The position numbers were made by a program, and so were the translations under genes. A stretch of DNA of 31,409 bases. Origin: CAZRIE01 sp964600075. Lineage in GTDB: Bacteria; Bacteroidota; Bacteroidia; Flavobacteriales; Flavobacteriaceae. Location of the stretch: assembly GCA_964600075.1 (NCBI GenBank), contig CAZRIE010000044.1, forward strand, positions 1-31,409, read 5' to 3'. Position 1 is the first letter of the stretch. Each line of letters starts with the position of its first letter. A model generated the notes under the pieces. It searched no databases. It had not been told where the DNA came from and was given only the letters and a program-made list of their open reading frames with translations. Below are positions 23,391-31,357 of the stretch, piece after piece.

Positions 23391-24698
23391 TTATTTTGAA
23401 GGCTTTGGGGAATAATTATCAAAAGCCCATTTATCAGCGTACATTCCGTAAACGAGTCCGATTTCGTTCTCTTGAACATATTTTTCATCCTTACCGGGAT
23501 CAAAGTTTACATTGTACACATATACTTTAATGCCTTGTTCCTTCAACTTCAGCATCAACTTTGTCTTGTTCGCTATAATCCTTCGGGAAACAGCGACATA
23601 TTTCACATTATTAATCGCTAAATAGTCAAGCTTATCGCCAATGATTTTCATCAACGGTTCTTGTGAAATCATGGTCTGGATACCATTTTCAGAAGCTTCT
23701 TCCACGGCCATAAGACTGAACAGTTCCATAACTAGTCTACTCTTGTCTACAAACGCATTGGCAAAAGCGATAGGGTCGTTTACTTTGTCTGTGAAAAGTA
23801 TGGCGTCAGGATGCGTCTTGAACCAGGTATTAATTCCTTTTAGGTCAAGGGTTGTATAGTCTCCGTATATTTTATGTTTTAGAAACTCCGCATGGCTTGG
23901 TGGAAGTACTCCATTATAGTCCGTGAAGCGCGCCCACATTTTCCAATCGTGCGCGGCTACCAATTTTCCATCGGAAGTCTCGATAATATCCAATTCAAAA
24001 AGCCGGAAACCTTTTTTATAGTTCGCATCAAGGGCATGTTTGGAGTTCGTAGATTTCACTCCGTTCACCTCACCACCGGCATGTGCGATGTACCTATTGT
24101 TGTTTGGCTCGAATTCATAATGTACTTTAGGAAAGTAAATTCTTTCGTCGGATACATTGTCAGGAATTTCGAGAGTTAAAGCTTCAGAGGTATCATTTAC
24201 ACTTTCATAAATAGTACCATTGAAATTATGCATGATATACGCCTGTCTGCTCTTTAGGCCCCTTAATTGGGTAAACCCGTTTTTCTTTAATTTTTCTGAC
24301 AAATCCAAGAAATTGTTTGAAGCAGAGTCATGTGCCAGAATGGCAAAAATTGCATTGTTTTCCATAAGCTGGTCCAAGATCTCGACAAGCTGCCCACAGG
24401 CTTCTTCACTAGAATAGGTATCGAAAGTTCTGTATTCGAATTTTTGAACAGTATTGAAATGTATAATAGTGAGACCCCTTTCGATCTGCTCCGTTTGTCC
24501 GGCAATTGAAAAACTGCTTCTTTTTTTTGCATTAAAACTGTTACTGTTTAGCTCAACAGGTTGCCCTTCTTCGGTAGCATTACTAATAGGACAGGATTCG
24601 CTGTGGGCAGAGGCAACTTGAAAACTACCTATATATAATATAAGACATGTAAGTGGTACAGGCAATTTGGCCAGAAAAAGTATGTTTTTGTTTTTCAT
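23391..24698 (-). CDS. Secreted ILEI/PANDER-like domain fused to a GDPD-like phosphodiesterase
   Basis: The 435-residue protein has a signal peptide (hydrophobic about 14-30, cleavage near VASA). Residues about 74-165 resemble the ILEI/PANDER (FAM3) domain: GLTIIHFNTVQKFEYRTFDT, then EILDQLMENNAIFAILAHD and GLKSRQAYIMH. Residues about 200-430 form a PI-PLC-like TIM barrel of the glycerophosphodiester phosphodiesterase superfamily, with IAHAGG (H206), FELDI (E235, D237) and AAHDW (H250). The usual HRG of GDPD is HAGG here, as in uncharacterised members of the superfamily. It points toward the glycan cluster tail to tail. A phosphodiesterase next to an LtaS-like transferase suggests turnover of phosphoglycerol-type decorations, which is inference. 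Confidence 0.8.
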   Translation of the reverse strand: MKNKNILFLAKLPVPLTCLILYIGSFQVASAHSESCPISNATEEGQPVELNSNSFNAKKRSSFSIAGQTEQIERGLTIIHFNTVQKFEYRTFDTYSSEEACGQLVEILDQLMENNAIFAILAHDSASNNFLDLSEKLKKNGFTQLRGLKSRQAYIMHNFNGTIYESVNDTSEALTLEIPDNVSDERIYFPKVHYEFEPNNNRYIAHAGGEVNGVKSTNSKHALDANYKKGFRLFELDIIETSDGKLVAAHDWKMWARFTDYNGVLPPSHAEFLKHKIYGDYTTLDLKGINTWFKTHPDAILFTDKVNDPIAFANAFVDKSRLVMELFSLMAVEEASENGIQTMISQEPLMKIIGDKLDYLAINNVKYVAVSRRIIANKTKLMLKLKEQGIKVYVYNVNFDPGKDEKYVQENEIGLVYGMYADKWAFDNYSPKPSK

Positions 24699-25056
24699 TG
24701 TTTCGGACTTTATCTATACGACCATACAAACAAATAGATAGTGTATGAAAGTTACTTATATCATCAACGTTTTTAAAGGGGGCTTATTGCAGACAATTAG
24801 TTATACGGGGCACTACATAGAAGCTGTTAATTCGATAAAAATTTCAAAAGGTTTCGAATATCAAAAAAGGGGTTGACAACTCTGATAAAATTGTGTAAAA
24901 TCAAGGTTATCGATTGCTTTAGGGGTGGGGTAGTTTACTGAAAGTGCTATTAGTTCCAAAAACCTCGATGAAATGCATTTTACGCTTGCCCATAAAAACA
25001 TGCATTACAAGATTAATGGGTTTTACAACAAAAATTTGCGATTACACCACATTTAA

Positions 25057-25087
25057 TTGTTTGGGCTAGAGGTTATCTATAAGTTTA
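25057..25087 (+). promoter_or_regulatory. Promoter-like sequence for the micro-ORF pair
   Basis: TTG at 25057-25059 is followed after 20 bp by TAAGTTTA at 25080-25087, one mismatch from the TAnnTTTG box. A transcript would start about 60 bp before the first micro-ORF and include the palindrome at 25115. Confidence 0.4.
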
Positions 25088-25114
25088 TACTATAATTATT
25101 GAGACCCAAATCAC

Positions 25115-25130
25115 TCCCGAAGTTTCGGGA
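25115..25130. repeat. Perfect inverted repeat in the micro-ORF leader
   Basis: TCCCGAA at 25115-25121 and TTCGGGA at 25124-25130 are perfect 7-bp arms separated by two bases. The near-zero spacer favours a dimeric protein-binding site in DNA over a stable RNA hairpin. It ends 21 bp before the first micro-ORF ATG. Confidence 0.55.
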
Positions 25131-25151
25131 TTAACTTAACCTAATTACATC

Positions 25152-25250
25152 ATGCTTTACGATACCTACGGAGAAGAATACCTATCATTTCTTCAAGAAC
25201 TCAACGAAATTTTAAGCTTAAACGAATTGGTTGAACTGGATTATATGTAA
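25152..25250 (+). CDS. Micropeptide A (32 residues), paralogous to micropeptide B
   Basis: The frame from ATG 25152 encodes a 32-residue acidic, helix-prone peptide with Y-L-x-F-L-x-x-LNEIL and a terminal L-D-Y motif. The next frame, 40 bp downstream, has the same pattern (Y-M-x-F-I-x-x-LNEIL, terminal L-N-Y). About 10 of 26 aligned residues are identical. Codons for the shared LNEIL differ at synonymous positions (aac/aat, tta/cta), which argues for selection on the peptide. No signal peptide or membrane segment is present. I recognise no family. A promoter-like sequence and palindrome lie upstream, and a strong terminator follows the pair. Confidence 0.6.
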   Translation: MLYDTYGEEYLSFLQELNEILSLNELVELDYM

Positions 25251-25290
25251 TCCGAACCCAAATCTTTCAATTTTTTTAAATCCTACTATT

Positions 25291-25386
25291 ATGGCAAATC
25301 AAGAAAATGCAGCGTACATGAATTTTATTGAGACTCTCAATGAAATTCTAAAAAGTGAAGAAATTAGCAAATTGAACTATTCTTAG
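25291..25386 (+). CDS. Micropeptide B (31 residues), paralogous to micropeptide A
   Basis: ATG 25291 opens a 31-codon frame whose product aligns without gaps to micropeptide A through Y-x-x-F-x-x-x-LNEIL-x-x-x-E-x-x-x-L-x-Y. It has a polar N-terminus (MANQENAAY) and an amphipathic helical core, with no cysteines or membrane segment. The stop at 25384-25386 lies 21 bp before the terminator stem, so the two frames and terminator make a compact unit of roughly 350 bp. The role is unknown; a protein-binding helix, a RiPP-like precursor or a toxin-type peptide are all possible. No modification enzyme is nearby. Confidence 0.6.
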   Translation: MANQENAAYMNFIETLNEILKSEEISKLNYS

Positions 25387-25407
25387 TGTTTTTAGTTTAG
25401 TTGTAAA

Positions 25408-25439
25408 AAAAGGCCCTGACAGCAATGTCAGGGCCTTTT
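25408..25439. terminator. Strong bidirectional intrinsic terminator
   Basis: AAAAGGCCCTGACA (25408-25421) and TGTCAGGGCCTTTT (25426-25439) are perfect 14-bp arms around a GCAA tetraloop. A-runs on the left and T-runs on the right let it terminate both the plus-strand micro-ORF unit and minus-strand rpoD, whose stop is 23 bp away. Confidence 0.95.
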
Positions 25440-25461
25440 AAAAATATAATTGGTATGTTGG

Positions 25462-26325
25462 CTACCCGAGATAGGTTTTCAACAATTTACTTCTAGAATT
25501 ATGGCGTAACTTACGAATGGCCTTCTCACGTATCTGACGAACTCTTTCTCGTGTAAGGTCAAAAGTCTGTCCGATTTCGGCAAGGGTCATCGACTGTTGG
25601 TCACCGATGCCATAGTACAATTTGACTACATCGGCCTCTCTAGGGGAAAGTGTTTCCAACGCACGATTGATTTCTGTGTTCAATGATTGCTGCATCAACA
25701 ACTTATCCGGACGTGGCGATTCTCCCGAACGCAAAACATCGTAAAGGTTAGAATCCTCACCTTCGCGCAAAGGCGCATCCATCGAAACGTGCCTTCCTGA
25801 ATTTTTTATAGATTGTTTTACCTCACTAACGGTCATTTCAAGCTCTTTGGCAATCTCTTCTGCGGATGGTGGCCGCTCATGAGCTTGTTCCAAATACGAA
25901 AACGTTTTTTTTATTTTGTTGATGGAACCGATTTTGTTCAAAGGAAGGCGAACAACACGGGATTGTTCGGCCAATGCCTGAAGAATCGATTGCCGTATCC
26001 ACCACACCGCGTATGAAATGAATTTGAACCCACGGGTCTCATCAAAGCGTTTTGCAGCCTTTACTAGCCCAAGATTACCCTCATTGATCAAATCAGGTAA
26101 CTTTAAGCCTTGGTTTTGATACTGCTTAGCGACGGAAACTACGAAGCGTAAATTAGCGGTGGTTAATTTTTCAAGAGCGGCTTGATCTCCGGCACGAATC
26201 CGTTGTGCCAGTTCGACTTCCTCAGCTGCATTGATCAGATCGATTTTACTAATATCCTGCAAGTATTTGTCCAATGATTTCGATTCTCGATTGGTTACCT
26301 GCTTGATAATCTTTAGTTGCCTCAT
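25462..26325 (-). CDS. rpoD: Primary RNA polymerase sigma factor
   Basis: Housekeeping sigma-70 factor of the short Bacteroidota type (287 residues, lacking region 1.1 and the long non-conserved insert). Region 1.2 begins at SLDKYLQDISKIDLI (residue 17). Region 2 includes ANLRFVVSVAKQYQNQGL, DLINEGNLGL and the -10-binding FISYAVWWIRQSI. Region 3 contains PLNKIG and RPPSAEEIA, and region 4 ends with the helix-turn-helix TLAEIGQTFDLTRERVRQIREKA. Its promoter should lie in the 137 bp upstream, but no clean match was found. Transcription ends at the shared terminator. Identity as the primary sigma rests on completeness and similarity to the known short RpoD type. Confidence 0.96.
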   Translation of the reverse strand: MRQLKIIKQVTNRESKSLDKYLQDISKIDLINAAEEVELAQRIRAGDQAALEKLTTANLRFVVSVAKQYQNQGLKLPDLINEGNLGLVKAAKRFDETRGFKFISYAVWWIRQSILQALAEQSRVVRLPLNKIGSINKIKKTFSYLEQAHERPPSAEEIAKELEMTVSEVKQSIKNSGRHVSMDAPLREGEDSNLYDVLRSGESPRPDKLLMQQSLNTEINRALETLSPREADVVKLYYGIGDQQSMTLAEIGQTFDLTRERVRQIREKAIRKLRHNSRSKLLKTYLG

Positions 26326-26498
26326 ATATATAGCTTGTGTTTAGGATTACTACAAGTTCTCATAATACATTTTTATTCGCTCTTTTCCAAAAAGATGTCA
26401 CTATTCTTATACATAATTTATGAGAAGTTTAAGATTTACTCCGTTGAACTGCCCTAAATATTGTGCTTTCAGCTATTTTTGGCATCCATAACGTTGGA

Positions 26499-27008
26499 AT
26501 GAGTAAAAGAAAACTGAAGAAATACCTGTCTGAATTAAAAAAAGATGCTCTTGAGGAGCAACTACTCGATTTATATGAACGTTTTCCTCTAGTAAAAGAA
26601 TATTATGATTTTATCTTCAATCCGAAGGAAGATAAATTGGTACAGGAAGCAAAGACCAAGATTTCTAACGAATACTTCCCCGTTAAGCGAAGAAGACCTA
26701 AAGCTAGACGTTCCGTTGCTCAAAAATTTATCAAACATTTTTTAAAACTGGGTGTTGAGCCACATTTGGTCGCTGACATCATGTTGTATAATTTAGAGGT
26801 GGCCCAACTTTTCGCTAAAGAAAAGAACGTGCCCGATGCCTTTTACAAAAGTATGTTGAACTCTTTCGCGGAAGCTGTACAATTTATTTCAATCAATTCA
26901 CTTTTACCTGATTTCAAACAACGTATTGTTAAAATCTACACGGAAACACAAGAACAAAACTGGCAATTTAGTGAGGGGTTTTCCCGAGCTTTAGATATAA
27001 TCGATTGA
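26499..27008 (+). CDS. DUF6155 family protein
   Basis: The chosen ATG at 26499 (MSKRKLKKYL) gives 169 residues; an upstream in-frame GTG at 26463 would add 12 non-conserved residues. The protein is soluble, helical and basic in the first half (VKRRRPKARRSVAQKF near residue 61), with EYYDFIFNPKED and LLPDFKQRI. This pattern matches DUF6155, a family of unknown function common in Flavobacteriia. Its stop is one base before the ATG of the GhrA-like dehydrogenase, so translation is probably coupled. Divergent rpoD lies 173 bp upstream. No function can be assigned. Confidence 0.8.
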   Translation: MSKRKLKKYLSELKKDALEEQLLDLYERFPLVKEYYDFIFNPKEDKLVQEAKTKISNEYFPVKRRRPKARRSVAQKFIKHFLKLGVEPHLVADIMLYNLEVAQLFAKEKNVPDAFYKSMLNSFAEAVQFISINSLLPDFKQRIVKIYTETQEQNWQFSEGFSRALDIID

Positions 27009-27009
27009 T

Positions 27010-27939
27010 ATGGCTATTGTAATCATACGACAAGACGGAAAAATTGAACTGTGGAAAAAGGCCTTATTGGACCACTCACCAAATTTGGAGGTCTACAGCT
27101 ATTTAGAAGACCATCCGAAAGAGGCTATCGATATGGCATTGGTATGGAAGCATCCGAATGGAGCACTGACGGATTATCCCAACTTAAAATGTATTGCTTC
27201 TAACGGCGCGGGAGTAGACTTCATTTTTAAAGACCCAGATGCCCCAAAAGACCTTCCAATCACCAGGGTAGTCGATGATAAATTGGCACAAGATATGTCG
27301 GAACACGTATTGGCCGTTATCCTAAGTCACCTTAAAAACCTTGACCGCCACAAAATCAATCAAATGAAAGGTATTTGGAAGCCTATGCAATACCGACGCA
27401 TTTCAGATTTCACCGTCGGTATTATGGGGCTCGGAGCTTTAGGAAAAGTCTTGGCCGAAGATTTGGTCCGTTTTGGTTTTAAAGTTCAAGGCTGGGCCAA
27501 TTCCGAGAAATCAATAGACCATATGACTTGCTTTGTGGGAGAAGAAGGTTTCTCATCCTTTCTTGCTTCGACGGAGATATTGGTCTGCCTACTGCCTCTG
27601 ACGGAACGCACAACGGGAATTTTGAACAAAAATATTTTTCAAAAACTTCCCAAAGATGCTTTTGTAATCAATGTAGCCCGTGGTGGGCACTTGGTCGATT
27701 CCGACCTAGTGGAAATGCTTGACAATGGTCACCTTTCAGGGGCCGGACTTGACGTTTACCATGAAGAACCGTTACCTATAGAACATCCTTTTTGGTTACA
27801 TTCTAAAGTGCATATGACGCCACATTATGCCAGTGTTTCCGATAGCGGATCGGTAGTGCCACAAATCTTGGAGAACTACCGAAGACTTAAGGCAAATGAG
27901 CCCTTGATGAACTCTGTTTTAACGAACCGGGGCTATTAA
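27010..27939 (+). CDS. GhrA-like D-2-hydroxyacid dehydrogenase
   Basis: Reduces glyoxylate, hydroxypyruvate or a similar 2-oxoacid with NAD(P)H. The 309-residue protein has the Rossmann motif GIMGLGALGKVLAEDL (near residue 138) and the catalytic trio: arginine in NVARGGHLVD, glutamate in DVYHEEPLP and histidine in MTPHYAS. Length and the short N-terminal substrate domain match the glyoxylate/hydroxypyruvate reductase A branch rather than SerA. It is cytoplasmic. It starts one base after the DUF6155 stop. The 220-bp gap to the helicase gene contains that gene's probable promoter. Exact substrate is not determined. Confidence 0.9.
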   Translation: MAIVIIRQDGKIELWKKALLDHSPNLEVYSYLEDHPKEAIDMALVWKHPNGALTDYPNLKCIASNGAGVDFIFKDPDAPKDLPITRVVDDKLAQDMSEHVLAVILSHLKNLDRHKINQMKGIWKPMQYRRISDFTVGIMGLGALGKVLAEDLVRFGFKVQGWANSEKSIDHMTCFVGEEGFSSFLASTEILVCLLPLTERTTGILNKNIFQKLPKDAFVINVARGGHLVDSDLVEMLDNGHLSGAGLDVYHEEPLPIEHPFWLHSKVHMTPHYASVSDSGSVVPQILENYRRLKANEPLMNSVLTNRGY

Positions 27940-28088
27940 CGAGTTTTCCGCTTAACCTGTTATGGTAACTAAACAACGTGAGACTTTCAATAAAAATTGA
28001 AGTTATGTACTACGTTGGCAAACAGATAAATAACGATTCCAAGTATCGATTTCCTAAAGATAAATTTCGCCCAAGTACAAATTTCGTT

Positions 28089-28096
28089 TAATTTTG
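28089..28096 (+). promoter_or_regulatory. TAnnTTTG-type -7 box upstream of the helicase
   Basis: TAATTTTG matches the flavobacterial -7 consensus exactly. The upstream -33 region holds TTTC rather than TTTG, so the match is partial. A transcript from here would begin about 55 bp before the TTG start at 28160. Confidence 0.4.
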
Positions 28097-28159
28097 CAAA
28101 ATTGAGCCATAAGCAAGTCTCTCAATTCAAAGAACAGAACGTTAAACCCTGCCACCTAC

Positions 28160-29671
28160 TTGGAATTACAAAAAGACACCACCGAAAAAACGCTATACGA
28201 CTATCAGACCGAAGATCTGAATACGATTTTCGAGTACCTTGAAGACGACACCGAAAATGGTAATTTACTTTACCAGTTACCTACAGGAGGCGGTAAGACT
28301 GTAGTTTTTTCTGAAATCGCCAGAAGGTATATCGCCAGAACAGGAAAAAAAGTAGTAGTGCTTACCCATCGCATCGAACTGGGCCTTCAGACCTCAAAAA
28401 TGCTAAAAGGCTTCGGAGTCAAAAACAAGATCATCAATAGCGAAGTCAAAGAACTCTCTGATCAAGACAGCTATATGTGCTTTGTGGCCATGGTAGAGAC
28501 CTTGAACAATCGGCTGCAAGAAGAAAAGGTAGAAATCAATAATATTGGCTTGGTCATTATCGATGAAGCGCATTACAATTCGTTTCGAAAACTGTTCAAG
28601 TTTTTTAAGGCTTCCACAATCTTGGGGGTTACTGCGACACCTTTGAGTTCGAATATTAAACTTCCCATGAAAGACAACTACCAAAAGTTGATCGTGGGAG
28701 AGTCTATCGGGGCGCTTATCAAAAAGAATTTTTTGGCCAAGGCGAATATGTATAACTACGATGTTAGCCTACAGAGTCTTAAACTAGGAATTAGTGGGGA
28801 TTATACCGTTAAATCTTCCGACGAACTTTATGGCAACCAGAGCATGTTAGGCAAATTATTATCTGCCTATAAAGAAATTGCGGAGGGCACCAAGACCTTG
28901 ATTTTCAATAACGGAATCAATACATCGCGCTATGTTTATGAAACCTTTAAGAAAGCAGGATACAATATTCGTCATCTGGATAATAAAAATACCGCATCGG
29001 AACGGAAGGATATCTTAGACTGGTTTACGAACACTCCCGAGGCGATTTTGACTTCCGTTAGTATTTTGACCACCGGTTTTGATGAACCGACCGTGGAGAC
29101 TATTATCTTGAACCGCGCGACACGTTCGTTGACCCTTTACTTTCAAATGATAGGTCGCGGAAGCCGTATTCTACCGGACAAAGACAAATTTACCGTGGTC
29201 GATATGGGGAATAATGTTGCCCGCTTCGGCATGTGGGATGCCCCTATCGATTGGCAGGAAATTTTCCATTTCCCCGATTTTTATTTGGAGAACATCAAGA
29301 ACGACGAAGATATCGAGCGGGAGTTCGTTTATGAAATGCCAGCGGCGCTTCGAGCGAAATTCTCCAAATCAAAGAATATCGAGTTCGATATTAAGGCGGA
29401 ATATAAAAAAGTCTTCGCCCAAGGCCTTAAATCAAAAATAGTCTTGGAGCGAAGCATAGAACAACATGCCGAGATAAGCGTCGAAAATGCCGAAGATGTG
29501 TTCGATGCGCGCATACTTGCTAAAGAACTTAAAGAGGAAATCTCCTATCGGGTGCGCCAATACTCTTATTGCATCATGAACAATACCAAGAATTATAAAG
29601 AATGGTTAGAAGAGGATTATGAACGTAAACTGCGCTCCAGTATTTCCCGAAGGTTCGCTGCAAGGATGTAA
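28160..29671 (+). CDS. SF2 DEAD/DEAH-box helicase
   Basis: ATP-dependent superfamily 2 helicase of the type III restriction-subunit/XPB-like branch. In 503 residues: YDYQTEDLN Q-motif-like start, Walker A TGGGKT (42-47), DEAH (135-138), TATP (158-161), motif V region SILTTGFDEP (301-310) and motif VI QMIGRGSR (329-336). The C-terminal 150 residues are charged and helical and not recognised. An in-frame stop at 28103 and no ATG before about residue 81 make TTG 28160 the only sensible start. No nuclease or methyltransferase gene is adjacent, so a restriction role is unsupported; repair or RNA remodelling are alternatives. A 131-bp gap follows. Confidence 0.9.
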   Translation: MELQKDTTEKTLYDYQTEDLNTIFEYLEDDTENGNLLYQLPTGGGKTVVFSEIARRYIARTGKKVVVLTHRIELGLQTSKMLKGFGVKNKIINSEVKELSDQDSYMCFVAMVETLNNRLQEEKVEINNIGLVIIDEAHYNSFRKLFKFFKASTILGVTATPLSSNIKLPMKDNYQKLIVGESIGALIKKNFLAKANMYNYDVSLQSLKLGISGDYTVKSSDELYGNQSMLGKLLSAYKEIAEGTKTLIFNNGINTSRYVYETFKKAGYNIRHLDNKNTASERKDILDWFTNTPEAILTSVSILTTGFDEPTVETIILNRATRSLTLYFQMIGRGSRILPDKDKFTVVDMGNNVARFGMWDAPIDWQEIFHFPDFYLENIKNDEDIEREFVYEMPAALRAKFSKSKNIEFDIKAEYKKVFAQGLKSKIVLERSIEQHAEISVENAEDVFDARILAKELKEEISYRVRQYSYCIMNNTKNYKEWLEEDYERKLRSSISRRFAARM

Positions 29672-29802
29672 TTCAGAAAAACGTCTTTGCAAGAGAAGCA
29701 CGTCAATCTGTTGAACCCTCCGAGAATGTTGAACTGATTGGCATGTAGCGAAAAATGCTCCTCGCAATTACGTTTTGATTCTCCTTTATTATAACTTAAA
29801 AC

Positions 29803-31038
29803 TTGCAAAAACAACTTCTTATAATAGCCCTAGTCTGGCCAGAGCCTAATTCTACAGCTGCGGGAAACAGAATGTTGCAACTGATTCAGTTTTTTTTGGA
29901 ACAAGCATATGACATTACCGTTGCAAGCACGGCATCAGAATCTGAACTTTCGTTTGGCCTTGATACTATGGGCGTTAAAAAAGCTTCTATTCAGTTAAAC
30001 CATTCGAGTTTTAATGATTTTGTTGCAAGGCTAAATCCAGAAATCGTTTTGTTCGACCGTTTCTTGACCGAAGAGCAATTTGGTTGGCGTGTTGCTGAAT
30101 TTGCTCCCAGTGCGGTACGTATTTTAGATACCGAAGATTTACATTCCCTCCGAAATACCAGACAAACGGAATTTAAAAGCAACAGACCGTTTACTACGGA
30201 GGTATGGCTACAGAATGATATCACCAAAAGGGAAGTCGCCAGTATCTACCGCTCTGATCTCTCGTTGATTATTTCAAGTCATGAAATGAACTTGCTGATG
30301 GAGACACTTAAAATTGCCTCAGGCCTTTTGTTGCATCTGCCATTTATGCTACCGAAAATACAGGAGCAACAGATTAAAAGTTGGACTCCCTTTGAAGATA
30401 GAAAAGGCTTTATCTGTATCGGCAACGGCAAACATGCCCCGAATATTGATGCCGTTGTTTGGTTGAAAGAGAAAATATGGCCAATAATTAGAAAAGCGCT
30501 TCCCCAAGCCGAGCTAAATGTATACGGTGCCTATCTGCCACAAAAGATTAGAGAAATGCATAGTTTAAGGCAAGGTTTTTTGATAAAAGAATGGGTCGCT
30601 GATGCCGAAAAAGCGATGAGCGGTGCCAAGGTAAATCTCGCTCCTTTACGGTTCGGGGCAGGAATGAAAGGAAAGCTGATTCTAGCGATGCAAACGGGAA
30701 CCCCAAGTATTACAACTTCGATAGGGTCAGAAGGCATGCACGACGGCTTGCCATGGAGCGGAACCATAGACAATAACGCAGACAGCTTTGCAAAAGCAGC
30801 CATTGAACTCTATAACAACAAAAACGAATGGCTCAAGGCTCAGCGCAACGGTAGGGTCATTATTAACAGCTTGTATCGAAAAGAAAGGCTTCACGACCAT
30901 TTCAACACGAAGATAAAAGACCTTCTACAAAACTTGACAAAATACCGGAACCAAAACTTTATTGGTGCGCTATTACGGCATCAAACGGTGCAAAGTATTA
31001 AATACCTCTCAAAGTGGATTGAGGAGAAGAATTCATGA
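29803..31038 (+). CDS. Family 4-like glycosyltransferase
   Basis: A GT-B enzyme of 411 residues that transfers sugar from an activated donor. The N-terminal Rossmann half starts LLIIALVWPEPNSTAAGNRM with the loop typical of group 1 transferases. The C-terminal half has FICIGNGKHAPNIDAVVWL, ELNVYGAY, KEWVADAEKAMSGAKVNLAPLRFGAGMKGKLILAM and a conserved TGTPSITTSIGSEGM. No membrane helix is present. The frame has a stop just before the TTG at 29803 and the next ATG would delete the first strand, so TTG is the start. A degraded copy of its last residues lies at 31263-31337. Substrate is unknown; a surface polysaccharide or glycan role is likely. Confidence 0.88.
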   Translation: MQKQLLIIALVWPEPNSTAAGNRMLQLIQFFLEQAYDITVASTASESELSFGLDTMGVKKASIQLNHSSFNDFVARLNPEIVLFDRFLTEEQFGWRVAEFAPSAVRILDTEDLHSLRNTRQTEFKSNRPFTTEVWLQNDITKREVASIYRSDLSLIISSHEMNLLMETLKIASGLLLHLPFMLPKIQEQQIKSWTPFEDRKGFICIGNGKHAPNIDAVVWLKEKIWPIIRKALPQAELNVYGAYLPQKIREMHSLRQGFLIKEWVADAEKAMSGAKVNLAPLRFGAGMKGKLILAMQTGTPSITTSIGSEGMHDGLPWSGTIDNNADSFAKAAIELYNNKNEWLKAQRNGRVIINSLYRKERLHDHFNTKIKDLLQNLTKYRNQNFIGALLRHQTVQSIKYLSKWIEEKNS

Positions 31039-31070
31039 TTATAGATCAACAAGGGCTTGATGAATTTGCG

Positions 31071-31089
31071 GTATAGAACCCAGCCCTTA
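31071..31089. repeat. 19-bp intergenic repeat, copy 2
   Basis: Exact second copy of gtatagaacccagccctta, first seen at 3369-3387, lying 32 bp after the glycosyltransferase stop. Weak similarity continues a few bases upstream (ttg-c-g before the repeat in both copies). Confidence 0.55.
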
Positions 31090-31262
31090 AAGTAGCCTTC
31101 TAGATTATTTCTCAGATTTTTCAAAGCCCTAATTAGTATCAGAAGACAAACTACAAACCAAAATAATATGATTTTTTGGCCATGGTTCGATTTACGCTAT
31201 TCCTTTTATGGGTTAGAGTCGTACTCAATACGGCACTCGTCATAGACTTGCGCTAGTGAGGG

Positions 31263-31337
31263 TATTGTTCCGACCAAATGATGCAAAGCACAAAATACCT
31301 TTTTAAATGCATTGAGGCGAAGAATAGGGAGAAATGA
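31263..31337 (+). pseudogene. Degraded duplicate of the glycosyltransferase C-terminus
   Basis: Translated in frame, this stretch ends MMQSTKYLFKCIEAKN plus a short tail, against TVQSIKYLSKWIEEKN at the end of the gene at 29803-31038. From the shared Q onward 11 of 17 residues match, and the DNA is also alike. Upstream the frame breaks at stops. It is a fragment of a former tandem copy, or the scar of a rearrangement. The rest of 31039-31357 shows no intact gene. Confidence 0.6.
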
Positions 31338-31357
31338 AGTTTCGTTATCGGTTTGTG

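Larger units (their letters stand above)
24699..25151. other. Gene-poor interval upstream of the micro-ORFs
   Basis: No convincing protein gene is seen in these 453 bp. Weak elements are worth recording. A 43-codon frame runs from an ATG at 24745 to 24876. A sigma70-like pair TTGACA (24873-24878) and TAAAAT (24896-24901), spaced 17 bp, is unusual for this phylum. A G-rich run ggggtgggg lies at 24922-24930. An imperfect hairpin with arms at 24974-24982 and 24993-25004 could form. A minus-strand frame of 28 codons runs from 25005 to 24919. Together they could mark a non-coding RNA or a long leader, but none is decisive. Confidence 0.3.

Noticed and set aside
24745..24876. A 43-codon plus-strand frame after the GDPD gene
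   Set aside because: No partner, homologue or promoter supports it; noted only within the intergenic description.
24919..25005. A 28-codon minus-strand frame starting MHVFMGKRK
   Set aside because: Very short, unsupported, and overlaps a possible hairpin; its coding nature cannot be judged without conservation data.
28160..29671. Helicase as part of a restriction or defence island
   Set aside because: No methyltransferase, nuclease or other defence gene is adjacent in the window.
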